A stretch of 64,000 bases of DNA. Source: Lysinibacillus sp. FSL W8-0992. Lineage in GTDB: Bacteria > Bacillota > Bacilli > Bacillales_A > Planococcaceae. Location of the stretch: the NCBI RefSeq assembly GCF_038008685.1, contig NZ_JBBOZQ010000001.1:4216001-4280000 (forward strand). Reading direction: 5' to 3'. How positions within the stretch are numbered: position 1 is the stretch's first letter; the number at the start of each line of letters is the position of its first letter. The translations under genes and the position numbers were made by a program. The notes beneath the pieces are model-generated. The model ran no database searches, was not told the DNA's origin, and saw nothing but the letters and a program-made list of their open reading frames with translations. This document shows, one piece after another, positions 1 to 7,336 of the stretch.

Positions 1-41
1 TGTACCATTTCAGCAAATTTTAATCCGTCTATAGACCGCAT
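1..41 (-). CDS. fakA: YloV/FakA (DAK-domain fatty acid kinase), first 13 codons only
   Basis: Only the N-terminus lies in the window. Reading on the minus strand from an ATG at 41 gives MRSIDGLKFAEMV, open to the window edge. An AGGAGG-type ribosome binding site sits at about 53-58. The pattern (Leu/Ile)-(Asp/Asn)-Gly-x-x-Phe-Ala-x-Met-(Ile/Val) is how YloV/FakA proteins begin. These are ATP-dependent kinases that phosphorylate fatty acids bound to FakB. The gene follows yloU by 18 bases, the same pair as in B. subtilis. With 13 residues visible the assignment rests mainly on gene order. Confidence 0.6.
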   Translation of the reverse strand, partial: MRSIDGLKFAEMV

Positions 42-59
42 TCGATTTTGTTCCTCCTC

Positions 60-422
60 TTACTCATTCGCTACACGAACGCCCTGCACAAAGATATTGA
101 CAGATTTTACGCTCATACCTAATGTTTTATCTACTGTATATTTCACTTTCGATTGTACTTGATAAGCAACTTCCGAAATTTTAGTCCCGTAACTAACAAT
201 AATGTACATATCAATATGTAAATCTTCTTCTTGTTGTCGAATTACAACACCTTTTGCAAAGTTCTCTTTACGTAAAATATCAGTTAGACCATCACGAATC
301 TGATGTTTTGATGCCATGCCAACAATACCGTAGCATTCTATAGCAGCGCCACCAGCAATCTGTGCAAGTACATCAGTTGAAATATCAATTTGGCCGAATT
401 CGTTATTTAATTCAATTGACAT
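60..422 (-). CDS. yloU: Asp23/Gls24 family envelope stress protein YloU
   Basis: A 120-residue protein of the Asp23/Gls24 family (DUF322): small cytoplasmic or membrane-associated proteins linked to cell-envelope stress, exact biochemical role unknown. Family features visible are the N-terminal ELNNEFGQIDIS segment, the Ala-Gly-Gly-Ala followed by ECYGIVGMASK, and the C-terminal VNIFVQGVRV strand. The ATG at 422 is preferred over an upstream alternative at 467 because a GGGGG ribosome binding site lies just upstream of 422 and the family starts there. It is followed by yloV/fakA, as in B. subtilis. Confidence 0.9.
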   Translation of the reverse strand: MSIELNNEFGQIDISTDVLAQIAGGAAIECYGIVGMASKHQIRDGLTDILRKENFAKGVVIRQQEEDLHIDMYIIVSYGTKISEVAYQVQSKVKYTVDKTLGMSVKSVNIFVQGVRVANE

Positions 423-457
423 AGAAATGCCCCCTTGGCTCTTTTTGACTAAATTAT

Positions 458-487
458 ATTGTACCACTTTGGGTATACATTAAGCAA
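458..487 (-). promoter_or_regulatory. Candidate sigma-A promoter for yloU-yloV
   Basis: On the minus strand TTGCTT (482-487) and TACAAT (458-463) are separated by 18 bases, directly upstream of the yloU ribosome binding site. The spacing is acceptable and each hexamer deviates a little from consensus. Position supports it; no experimental evidence. Confidence 0.45.
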
Positions 488-660
488 CCTAAGTTCCCTT
501 GAAAGCGCCTTGTGTCAACGTTTTTAGCGTTTCATTCCAATCATCACAGTCTACGCTATTTATTGCGAACTAGTCTTTATTGAACTAGTACTAGCTTTGC
601 CTGAAGTTATACTAACAAAACCTATTTTCATTTTTATTAATCAAACTTCCTTTCCACGCA

Positions 661-691
661 TAAAAAAGCTGATGTATTTAAACATCAGCTT
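661..691 (-). terminator. Rho-independent terminator downstream of the rocB-like gene
   Basis: A 10-bp perfect stem (arms 666-675 and 682-691, loop of six) is followed on the minus strand by six T residues. It ends transcripts coming from the arginine-module genes. It lies about 220 bases beyond the rocB stop codon, with a palindrome-flanked element in between. Confidence 0.8.
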
Positions 692-699
692 CACGTATT

Positions 700-905
700 A
701 AGTATTTAAGTACCTGGTACTTGGTATAGGTACCTAGCATATTATCGGCTCCTAAATCGTAAAAATCCACTTCACTTTCGCGGGCACGACGTAAGCGCCA
801 CTCTTTCTTGCGCGCGTTCCCACAGTGTAAGTGGATTTTCACTTGGCCAGTCCTAAAACACATGATTAGCATGAAAATTGTTTGAGTGCCTGGCACTTTC
901 TATAA
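700..905. repeat. Palindrome-flanked, hairpin-forming element (REP/MITE-like)
   Basis: The stretch between the rocB stop codon and its terminator is bounded by two similar palindromes, AGTACCTGGTACT (around 709-721) and AGTGCCTGGCACT (around 887-899). Inside, 11-base arms at 762-772 and 829-839 are perfect inverted repeats that could close a hairpin of nearly 80 bases, GC-rich compared with its surroundings. A 72-codon open frame runs through it (start about 896) but has no ribosome binding site, and its putative start lies within the palindrome, so I do not call it a gene. GTGCC(T/A)GGCAC palindromes are typical of REP sequences mobilised by RAYT transposases; that link is an inference. Confidence 0.45.
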
Positions 906-910
906 AATTA

Positions 911-2515
911 TCAATATAAGCTTTTAATAAGTGTTTCAATCATAACAGGCATTTCTTTAAACGCGCTATCAACATGTAACCGTTCTGTCTTCTGATGTGC
1001 GTCTTTGCCGAAAGGTCCAACATTTAGCACCGGGCCTTTCAAATCAGCCATCGCTTCAAATGGAATACTATACGTATCACCATAAACAGGCGTGTTTCGC
1101 TCAAATGCAGTCCAACCATTTGAGTCATCTGTATAATTGACATAACTTAAATCACAAATGCCATTGAAATAGTGAATTTGTTCAATTTCGATATCAAATG
1201 TTTTAGCTGTTTTCTTCATTAATTCAATTGATTGCTTCACTAACGGATGCTCTGATGAATTGATTGCAGGATAATATGGTGGTGCATACAACAGCACAGT
1301 TGCTGGTGTTAGCTCCTGACAACGAATCATTAATTGATCTACAATACGAATCGATTTTTCACGGTCATCCCACGATGTATTTTCTAGAACCTGCTTTTTA
1401 ATGTGTTTCACTTCTTCAGCGCCAAGTTTATTTATAGCATGCTCTAAAACTGTTTCGTAACGAAGTACTCTTACTTCCCCAACACCTTGTACTTTTTCAC
1501 GCTCACAAATTTTATTGTATTGCATATTACAAGCAGCCATTGCCTCCAATGCGACTTGTTCAAAAATTTCCATTACCTCTGTTGCTGTTCGCTTCAACAA
1601 AAATACATTGTAGAGCGCAGCAGCACGATATGGCGTTTGTGTCGAATACTCCATTTTTAAATCTTTTAATTGTAATGATACTGGCAATGGTGTACTTTCA
1701 CCTAAATCCGTTTCACTGAACACCGGATTCCACTCCATATGCTGCGTCATATAAGATGCAATATAGTTTGCTGTCATGCCTTTTAACGGTTCACCTACAT
1801 GTGTCTCTTTCCCATAAAATAAAGCAGCAGGCATAATTTTTCCTATCGTGCCCGAATAAATATATTCATTTATATCAGAAGGTCCTTGTGAGAACGATGG
1901 CTCACTATTTAAAAACAACTTATATGTTAAACCATATTGTTCACGTAGTCTTACTAGCTCAACTACTGCTGCACGCATACCAGCCGAGTTCACTTCTTCA
2001 TCTGGTACCGCTGTTAAAATAAGATTGATTGGCCATTGTTCGATACTAGCTTTCTCAATTAATTGCATATGCAAAGCAAGACCCATTTTCATATCCATTG
2101 TTCCACGACCAAACAAATAATTGCCTGATTCTAAATCAATTCTTGCCGCTTCTGGTAAATCTTTTTTATACTTTGGCTCCATCAGCTTGCTCGTTAATTC
2201 TTCTGGGCGACAGGAAAAAGGTTCAAGCTCTCCATATTCCTCAGTGTGAACGGTATCAAAATGACTAATCAGCACTACTGTTTCCGTTGCAGTTGGATGC
2301 TTGTACAACGCTGTTACCGCATGGCGACCTAGTCCTGCGTCATGTAATTCGATATAGTTAGGGTTGTCTTGAAAATAAGTAAGCGTTTGCAGTGTATCTC
2401 TTAATTTATAGGCAAATTCATTTTCACCTGGTGTTAATGTTCTGCTTTCCCAACTTACAATTTCACATAATAATGCCCGAAGGTCTTCCGATGTATTCCA
2501 TAAATATTTACTCAT
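911..2515 (-). CDS. rocB: RocB-like M20 family metallopeptidase (arginine utilisation)
   Basis: A 534-residue zinc peptidase of the M20 family, full length compared with RocB of Bacillus (about 560). The active-site blocks are present: HFDTVH (His85, Asp87), GRGTMDMKMG (bridging Asp141) and the catalytic Glu pair in PDEEVNSAG (173-174). A characterised reaction for RocB is not known to me; it is linked genetically to arginine and ornithine use. The ATG at 2515 follows AAGGAG. The gene lies 53 bases downstream of an arginine-permease-like gene and is probably cotranscribed with it. The family call is certain; the RocB subgroup is likely from overall sequence character and the permease neighbour. 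Confidence 0.85.
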   Translation of the reverse strand: MSKYLWNTSEDLRALLCEIVSWESRTLTPGENEFAYKLRDTLQTLTYFQDNPNYIELHDAGLGRHAVTALYKHPTATETVVLISHFDTVHTEEYGELEPFSCRPEELTSKLMEPKYKKDLPEAARIDLESGNYLFGRGTMDMKMGLALHMQLIEKASIEQWPINLILTAVPDEEVNSAGMRAAVVELVRLREQYGLTYKLFLNSEPSFSQGPSDINEYIYSGTIGKIMPAALFYGKETHVGEPLKGMTANYIASYMTQHMEWNPVFSETDLGESTPLPVSLQLKDLKMEYSTQTPYRAAALYNVFLLKRTATEVMEIFEQVALEAMAACNMQYNKICEREKVQGVGEVRVLRYETVLEHAINKLGAEEVKHIKKQVLENTSWDDREKSIRIVDQLMIRCQELTPATVLLYAPPYYPAINSSEHPLVKQSIELMKKTAKTFDIEIEQIHYFNGICDLSYVNYTDDSNGWTAFERNTPVYGDTYSIPFEAMADLKGPVLNVGPFGKDAHQKTERLHVDSAFKEMPVMIETLIKSLY

Positions 2516-2568
2516 AGTTAAAATCTCCTTTATTCGATAAATGCTTTTCCTATATCAGGAGCATTCCA

Positions 2569-3990
2569 TTATGAATTTATTTTCGCTGTCTCATCAGTAT
2601 CTGAAGAAACTGTACTTACTTTACTCAATTTCAGCTTATAAAATAGCATACAAGCAATAAAGAACCCTATACCGTATAATAAGCCGATTCGTTGTGTTGG
2701 ATCGAATGCTAAAAATACGAGAATGACTATACAAAAAACAATACAAAATAGTGGAATTAAAGGATATAGCGGCGTTTTAAATTTCAAATCAGCCACGTTA
2801 CCTCCCCCTTTAACATAACGGTAACGGAACATTAATTGGGACATTGCAATACCCATCCAAGAAATTGTCACCGCAATGCCCGCAATGGACATAAGCAATA
2901 CAAATACCGCGTCGGCTTCCATCACACTCGTTAGCAAAGATAAAAGCGAAAATAACATAGTGAAAATAAGCGCATTCAATGGCACTTTATTTTTTGTTAA
3001 ACGTCCAAAATACTTTGGAGCCATTCCCTCTTTTGACATCGACCATAGTAATCGTGTTGAAGCATAAAGGCATGAGTTACCTACAGATAATATCGCTGTC
3101 AAAATAACGAAATTCATAATGCCAGCTGCATAAGGTACACCAGCAATTTTCATCAATGTTACGAAAGGACTTTCAAGAAGCCCAAGTTCAGATGACGGGA
3201 AAATCGCAGACAATACAATAATCGAAGCAATATAAAACACAATAATTCTAAAAAGGATTGTACGTATTGCCCTTGGAATGTTCTTTTCTGGATTTTCTGT
3301 TTCACCAGCAGCAATACCTACTAGCTCGGAGCCTTGATAAGAGAATATAACATTCATCATTGTTACAAAAATAATTGTAATACCCGCAGGGAATAATCCT
3401 GTCGGTGCTAAATTCGTTAAATGCGGTGCTGGACGATCCGCCAGAGGAAGCCAGCCAAATATCGCAGCCGCACCAATAATAATAAAGGCAATAACGGCAA
3501 CTACTTTAATGCTCGCAAACCAGAACTCTGCCTCTGCAAAACCTTTCGTTGTTAAGGCATTTAATGTAAACAAAAGCACCATGAAGACCGCACACCAAAT
3601 CCAAATAGGTACATTCGGGAACCAATGTTGCATTAATATCCCCGCTGCGGTAAACTCCACCCCTGCGGTGGCGGCAGATCCGACAAAGTACATCCACCCT
3701 AAAGAAAAACCTGCTGATGGGCTTATAAAACGTGTTGCATATGTTTGGAAAGAGCCTGTTACTGGCATGTATACTGCCAATTCTCCAAGACAGTTCATGA
3801 CCATATATAAAATAAAGCCTCCAAACAAATAGCCAATTAATGCTCCACCAGGGCCTGCTTGATTAATTGTATAACCTACATTTAAAAATAACCCTGTCCC
3901 AATCACTCCACCAAGTGATAGCATCAATAAATGTCGACTCTTCATAGAGCGTTTCAATACATTATTATGCTGTTGTTCCCCTTTGCTCAA
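2569..3990 (-). CDS. rocE: APC-family amino acid permease, RocE/RocC-like
   Basis: A 473-residue integral membrane protein with about 12 hydrophobic segments, the length of RocE. The start of the first membrane helix carries the APC substrate-binding glycine run (GGVIGTGLFL), followed by NQAGPGGALIGY, PVTGSFQTYA and GETENPEKNIPRA motifs. It most resembles proton-coupled arginine/ornithine permeases of Bacillus. The first codon appears to be TTG at 3990 with a weak upstream GGGGAAA; ATG at codon 16 (MKSRHLL) is an alternative. A terminator-like hairpin at 4056-4088 separates it from the enzyme genes upstream, so its expression may be partly uncoupled. Substrate is inferred from family and context. 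Confidence 0.8.
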   Translation of the reverse strand: MSKGEQQHNNVLKRSMKSRHLLMLSLGGVIGTGLFLNVGYTINQAGPGGALIGYLFGGFILYMVMNCLGELAVYMPVTGSFQTYATRFISPSAGFSLGWMYFVGSAATAGVEFTAAGILMQHWFPNVPIWIWCAVFMVLLFTLNALTTKGFAEAEFWFASIKVVAVIAFIIIGAAAIFGWLPLADRPAPHLTNLAPTGLFPAGITIIFVTMMNVIFSYQGSELVGIAAGETENPEKNIPRAIRTILFRIIVFYIASIIVLSAIFPSSELGLLESPFVTLMKIAGVPYAAGIMNFVILTAILSVGNSCLYASTRLLWSMSKEGMAPKYFGRLTKNKVPLNALIFTMLFSLLSLLTSVMEADAVFVLLMSIAGIAVTISWMGIAMSQLMFRYRYVKGGGNVADLKFKTPLYPLIPLFCIVFCIVILVFLAFDPTQRIGLLYGIGFFIACMLFYKLKLSKVSTVSSDTDETAKINS

Positions 3991-4055
3991 AGTGTTTCCC
4001 CATTTCCATATGTTGTCAAATTATTAAATATTCAGTTATTTAGAGGACTAAAACA

Positions 4056-4088
4056 CCCAATCAATTTTTCCCCTACAAATTGATTGGG
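4056..4088 (-). terminator. Terminator-like hairpin between the DDAH-like gene and the permease gene
   Basis: Twelve-base perfect arms (CCCAATCAATTT and its complement) flank a nine-base loop and on the minus strand lead into TGTTTTAG. The short T run suggests partial termination, so the downstream permease-rocB pair would get reduced read-through. Confidence 0.55.
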
Positions 4089-4103
4089 CATATATACATT
4101 TAA

Positions 4104-4865
4104 TTAAAAACGAAGGGATAAGCAGCTTAAGCCGCCGTCATGTTTTCTAAACTCAGACATATCAAGTTCAATTGTTTTATAGCCTAAGTCATTTAATTTA
4201 CGATTTGTATCAGGGTAGCCAGCTGGAATAATGACATAGTCATTTACTTGAATGCAGTTCGCTGAATACTCATCTTGTTGTGGAATAACAATTTTTTCAT
4301 ATGATGCAAAAGCAGGGTGATCGATAAACTCTCCAGCAACGACCATACGATTTTGTCCAACGTAAGCAATTCCCGTTTTTAAATGGAAGAATTCTTTTAA
4401 TGGAATAATCGTAGCTTCATAGCCTTCTTTTTCAACAATTTCTTTAAATTGTCGTGCACCTTCTTCGTTTGTACGATCAGAAATACCTACATAAAATTTC
4501 TTTTCTGCTTGTAAAACATCTCCACCATCAAGTGTACCTGGCGCTTCGATGTAATATAGTTTGTCATAGAATTTTTTAACTGCTGGTTCAATATCTTCAA
4601 TTTCGCGATTACGCGCTTCCGCTCCTGGATTTGAAATAATAGCAAACTCAGAAGTTAGTACTGCTGTATCTTCTACAAAAGTAGCATCAGGGAAAGCTTC
4701 ATCTGCCGCTAGTTGTGTAACCTCTACACCACATTTTTTTAAAGCTTCTACATATTGTACGTGCTGCTCAAATAACTTTTCTAAAATAGGTTTTCCTAGA
4801 TCACTCGTTGTTAAACCGGTTACAAAGCTATTACCTGGATTTTTTACAATGACATTTTTAAACAT
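4104..4865 (-). CDS. Dimethylarginine dimethylaminohydrolase (DDAH) family protein
   Basis: A 253-residue protein of the guanidino-group modifying superfamily. The DDAH signature residues are all present: FVED (Glu65-Asp66), DGGDV (113-117), the catalytic His161 in FFHLKT and the nucleophile Cys248 in LSCLSLRF. Known enzymes of this type hydrolyse methylated arginines to citrulline plus methylamines; others use related guanidino substrates, so the true substrate is open. AAGGAG precedes the ATG. It is 18 bases downstream of a second superfamily member, so the two are certainly cotranscribed. The divergent IclR regulator probably controls both. Confidence 0.85.
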   Translation of the reverse strand: MFKNVIVKNPGNSFVTGLTTSDLGKPILEKLFEQHVQYVEALKKCGVEVTQLAADEAFPDATFVEDTAVLTSEFAIISNPGAEARNREIEDIEPAVKKFYDKLYYIEAPGTLDGGDVLQAEKKFYVGISDRTNEEGARQFKEIVEKEGYEATIIPLKEFFHLKTGIAYVGQNRMVVAGEFIDHPAFASYEKIVIPQQDEYSANCIQVNDYVIIPAGYPDTNRKLNDLGYKTIELDMSEFRKHDGGLSCLSLRF

Positions 4866-4883
4866 TTTTATTCGTCTCCTTTT

Positions 4884-5756
4884 TTATCCTCTGATTACAG
4901 GACAAGTTAGACATGTTGGTCCACCTGTTCCTTTTACTGTGATTTCTTCACCTTTATATTCATAAACTGTAGCGCCTGCATCCAATAACTGCTGTTTTGT
5001 AGATGGGTTACCTTCAGGAATAACACATACTCTTGGTGCAAGTGCCAAGACATTACAGCCGAGCGTGTCATATTCATCTTTAGGTACTTCAACTAACTGA
5101 ATCCCTCGTTCAATAAGAAGCTGACGGAAAAATACTGGCATTAAACGAGAATGTACTACTGCCAAATCCTTGTCCACCATACTAATAAAGGACATTAGAT
5201 GTAAGCATTCCGCTTCACCTAAATCATGAGGAAGCTGTACAACGATAAATTCATCGACAACATCCGCTGTCATTTCCTTAATTTGACGAATGGCTTCATC
5301 ATTCGTGCGATATCCTCGGCCAACAACAAGTGTACGGTCATCAAGCCAAACAATATCCCCACCATCTGAAACAGCATCGCCTGACAGTTCCCCTATGATA
5401 GAAATGCCTTTGCTTTGTAAAAATTCCTTGTATACAGTTGCTTCAGGTTGTCTCAATTTCTTTCCAGATTTCAAAATAATCGCACCGTTTGGCGTGAATT
5501 TAACAGGATCATGCGCATAAAGCGAATCTAACCCTACATCATCTGAAGCTGGTAAATAATCAATTTGTTCAACATACTTCTCTAAAATTGCTATAAATTC
5601 AGCATATTCTGTAATGGCCTCATTATAGTTTGGTTCTGATAAATAGTTGAAAGTTTTCCATTCATCCGTTAGATGCTCTTGGCTTTTAAAAGCTTCTTTT
5701 GGATGTTTGACAATTACGTGTTTTAAAGGTGCATACATGGATGAACAATAATGCAT
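4884..5756 (-). CDS. Arginine deiminase/amidinotransferase-superfamily hydrolase
   Basis: A 290-residue member of the same catalytic superfamily as DDAH but of a different subgroup. Superfamily landmarks are AHDPVKF (Asp83), SDGGDIVW (131-134), catalytic His186 in ECLHLMS and a C-terminal Cys pair, GPTCLTCPV (282, 285), either of which could be the nucleophile. The preferred start is the ATG at 5756: AAGGGGTG lies six bases upstream, while the GTG at 5765 belongs to that ribosome binding site. It is first in the minus-strand transcript and immediately follows a strong promoter and an operator array. Specific substrate unknown; arginine or a substituted arginine is the natural guess. Confidence 0.8.
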   Translation of the reverse strand: MHYCSSMYAPLKHVIVKHPKEAFKSQEHLTDEWKTFNYLSEPNYNEAITEYAEFIAILEKYVEQIDYLPASDDVGLDSLYAHDPVKFTPNGAIILKSGKKLRQPEATVYKEFLQSKGISIIGELSGDAVSDGGDIVWLDDRTLVVGRGYRTNDEAIRQIKEMTADVVDEFIVVQLPHDLGEAECLHLMSFISMVDKDLAVVHSRLMPVFFRQLLIERGIQLVEVPKDEYDTLGCNVLALAPRVCVIPEGNPSTKQQLLDAGATVYEYKGEEITVKGTGGPTCLTCPVIRG

Positions 5757-5769
5757 ACCTTTCACCCCT

Positions 5770-5806
5770 TTTCCGTGTAGTGGAAAACGTTTCCGTTAAG
5801 AGGAAA
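5770..5806. promoter_or_regulatory. Four-half-site IclR-type operator array
   Basis: Four half-sites occur with regular spacing: TTTCC (5770-5774), 7 bases, GGAAA (5782-5786), 3 bases, TTTCC (5790-5794), 7 bases, GGAAA (5802-5806). The central GGAAA-N3-TTTCC is like the IclR consensus TGGAAATNATTTCCA. The array lies just downstream of the promoter at 5819-5847, where a bound repressor would block transcription of the catabolic genes. The divergent regulator at 5961 is the obvious ligand. Confidence 0.65.
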
Positions 5807-5818
5807 GTTTATATAAAA

Positions 5819-5847
5819 AATATATGCGTTTTATGTTATACTGTCAA
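5819..5847 (-). promoter_or_regulatory. Strong sigma-A promoter for the guanidino-catabolic genes
   Basis: On the minus strand the exact -35 consensus TTGACA (5842-5847) is separated by 17 bases from TATATT (5819-5824). Transcription would start near 5812, just before the operator array and about 55 bases upstream of the first ATG. Confidence 0.75.
5834..5842 (+). promoter_or_regulatory. Extended -10 element for the iclR-type gene
   Basis: TGTTATACT on the plus strand fits an extended -10 (TGnTATACT) and overlaps the minus-strand promoter above. No good -35 is visible. Overlapping divergent promoters would allow the regulator to affect its own transcription. Confidence 0.4.
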
Positions 5848-5960
5848 TATATTTAGAAAAATTTTAATATTAAACAATTTTAAAAGTGCTTACTCATTTG
5901 GAATGAACTAGACGTAAACAGAGAATAAAAATACAATATGATTAGAGGAGGTGGGACAAA

Positions 5961-6701
5961 ATGCAGTTATTAGAACGAGCAATGACAATTGCTAAAGTGT
6001 TAGCTTCAGAAGCAGCAGAAGGCAGTTTGTCTATTTCAGAGCTATCCACCAAATGCGATTTACCACTAAGTACATTACATAGAATTTTAAAAGCGATGAT
6101 TGCACAAGGAATGATTGAACAAGACGAGCAAACGAAACACTACCGCCTTGGAACGATATGGATGGAATTAGGCTTACAAGTGTATGATACGATGGACTAT
6201 ATTAGCAAAATTAGACCCGAATTAGAGCGCCTAGCAAGAGAAGTTGAGGAAAGTGTTTATTTAAGCAAGCCTGCGGGGTTAGATACTATTATTATCGAAA
6301 GAATTGATAGTGCAGCAAATCCGATTCGCATTTATGATCAACTCGGTATTCGCATCCCAATGCATATAGGAGCAGCCAATAAAGCATTGTTAGCCTCTAT
6401 ACCTACTGTACAAGCTAAGGAAATTATGAATCAACTAGTCCCTATCGAAGAAATGGCTGATTTAGAAGAGCAATTAGAACAAATAAGGGAACAAGGCTAT
6501 GCTATAAGCCACGGTGAACGAACGGCTGGTACTTCCTCAGTCGCTGTAGCTGTTTTTAATGGGTTCGGAGAAATTATAGGTGCTGTTAGTATAGGCTTTG
6601 TTAGCTTTAACGTTAGCGACGAACATATCAACTTCCTTATAGAAAGCCTAAAAGAAACAGGAAAACGTGTTTCAACAAAGCTTGGCTACCGCGGGAAGTA
6701 A
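5961..6701 (+). CDS. IclR-family transcriptional regulator
   Basis: A 246-residue IclR-family protein: an N-terminal winged helix-turn-helix (about 1-70, with SISELSTKCDLPLSTLHRILKA) and a C-terminal effector-binding domain (about 75-246) containing the typical YLSKPAG, GAANKALLA and RTAGTSSVAVAVF segments. The ribosome binding site is GAGGAGGTG. It is divergent from the DDAH/deiminase genes, with its predicted operator in the shared region. IclR proteins bind small organic acids or amino-acid metabolites; here a guanidino compound or catabolite is plausible. The gene ends in its own strong terminator. Confidence 0.9.
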   Translation: MQLLERAMTIAKVLASEAAEGSLSISELSTKCDLPLSTLHRILKAMIAQGMIEQDEQTKHYRLGTIWMELGLQVYDTMDYISKIRPELERLAREVEESVYLSKPAGLDTIIIERIDSAANPIRIYDQLGIRIPMHIGAANKALLASIPTVQAKEIMNQLVPIEEMADLEEQLEQIREQGYAISHGERTAGTSSVAVAVFNGFGEIIGAVSIGFVSFNVSDEHINFLIESLKETGKRVSTKLGYRGK

Positions 6702-6713
6702 TTTATTAAATAT

Positions 6714-6757
6714 ACACTGTACAATGAATCTAGTAACCATTGTACAGTGTTTTTTTC
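6714..6757 (+). terminator. Terminator of the iclR-type gene
   Basis: Thirteen-base perfect arms (6714-6726 and 6738-6750) around an 11-base loop are followed by a run of T residues. Confidence 0.9.
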
Positions 6758-6909
6758 ATAGCAGATTTTTGTCTGTAAAGGTTTTTTTCTTGAAAGGTTA
6801 TGTGAAAACTGTTGCACTGAATGACTTCGTATGTTAAATTATTATGGTATGTGAAATACCGAACTGAAATAATAATCTTTCAGCATCAACTGTAAGGAGG
6901 GAATACAAC

Positions 6910-7098
6910 ATGCCAAAACAATGTGTAATCACTGGACGTAAAGCTCGTACTGGTAACAACCGTTCCCACGCTATGAACGCTAGTAAACGTACTTGGGGCG
7001 CTAACCTTCAAAAAGTTCGTATCCTAGTTAACGGTACACCAAAACGTGTATGGGTTTCTACTCGTGCTTTAAAATCAGGTAAAATCGAGCGCGTTTAA
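6910..7098 (+). CDS. rpmB: 50S ribosomal protein L28
   Basis: A 62-residue L28, the usual length in Bacillales. It starts [20 protein letters not shown] and is rich in basic residues. A strong AAGGAGGG site precedes the ATG. Position 6 is Val, and I see no CxxC zinc pair, so this is the zinc-independent form. It is transcribed against spoVM/thiN, as in B. subtilis, but its usual partner yloU lies about 6.5 kb away because the arginine module lies between them. Confidence 0.97.
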   Translation: MPKQCVITGRKARTGNNRSHAMNASKRTWGANLQKVRILVNGTPKRVWVSTRALKSGKIERV

Positions 7099-7110
7099 TA
7101 ACCGCTTCTA

Positions 7111-7149
7111 AAAAATCGATTTCGCATATAGCGTAAATCGATTTTTTTC
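7111..7149 (+). terminator. Terminator of rpmB
   Basis: An AAAATCGATTT stem, a 12-base loop and a T-rich tail directly follow the rpmB stop codon. Confidence 0.85.
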
Positions 7150-7194
7150 TTTCATTATTTAAGGCAGACTACCAACCGCCTTTATATAGCTATG

Positions 7195-7228
7195 AAAAAA
7201 AATCCGACTGGCATCAGTCGGATTTTTT
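7195..7228 (-). terminator. Bidirectional terminator at the end of the spoVM operon
   Basis: A 14-base perfect stem (AAAAAATCCGACTG and its complement) with a four-base loop carries A and T runs on both sides, so it works in either direction. The last codons and stop codon of spoVM (7214-7216) lie inside the hairpin. Confidence 0.85.
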
Positions 7229-7318
7229 AGCTTCTTTCTTATCTTTTTTAAATAGGTTAATACACGTACGCGTAATGCTACTCACAACTTTCGGCAATTG
7301 GAACGTATATACTTTCAG
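7214..7318 (-). CDS. spoVM: Stage V sporulation protein M (SpoVM), apparent CTG start
   Basis: A short frame encodes 34 residues beginning (M)KVYTFQLPKVVSSITR and ending in a lysine-rich tail. B. subtilis SpoVM is 26 residues, begins MKFYTIKLPKFLGGIVR, and lies at the same place between thiN (yloS) and rpmB. SpoVM is an amphipathic helix that recognises positive curvature of the forespore membrane and anchors SpoIVA. The only usable first codon is CTG at 7316-7318: GGGGGAG lies six bases upstream, and the next in-frame codons upstream run without ATG, GTG or TTG to the thiN TAG stop at 7337. The tail is about eight residues longer than the B. subtilis protein and runs into the terminator. Confidence 0.8.
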   Translation of the reverse strand: MKVYTFQLPKVVSSITRTCINLFKKDKKEAKKSD

Positions 7319-7336
7319 GACTCTCTCCCCCTTACG

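Noticed and set aside
678-896. 72-codon gene after rocB
   Set aside because: Its GTG start lies within a palindrome, no ribosome binding site is present, and the frame crosses the hairpin element and terminator.
5781-5795. CcpA (cre) site at the operator array
   Set aside because: It matches only about seven of ten informative cre positions, whereas the GGAAA/TTTCC half-site array explains the bases better.
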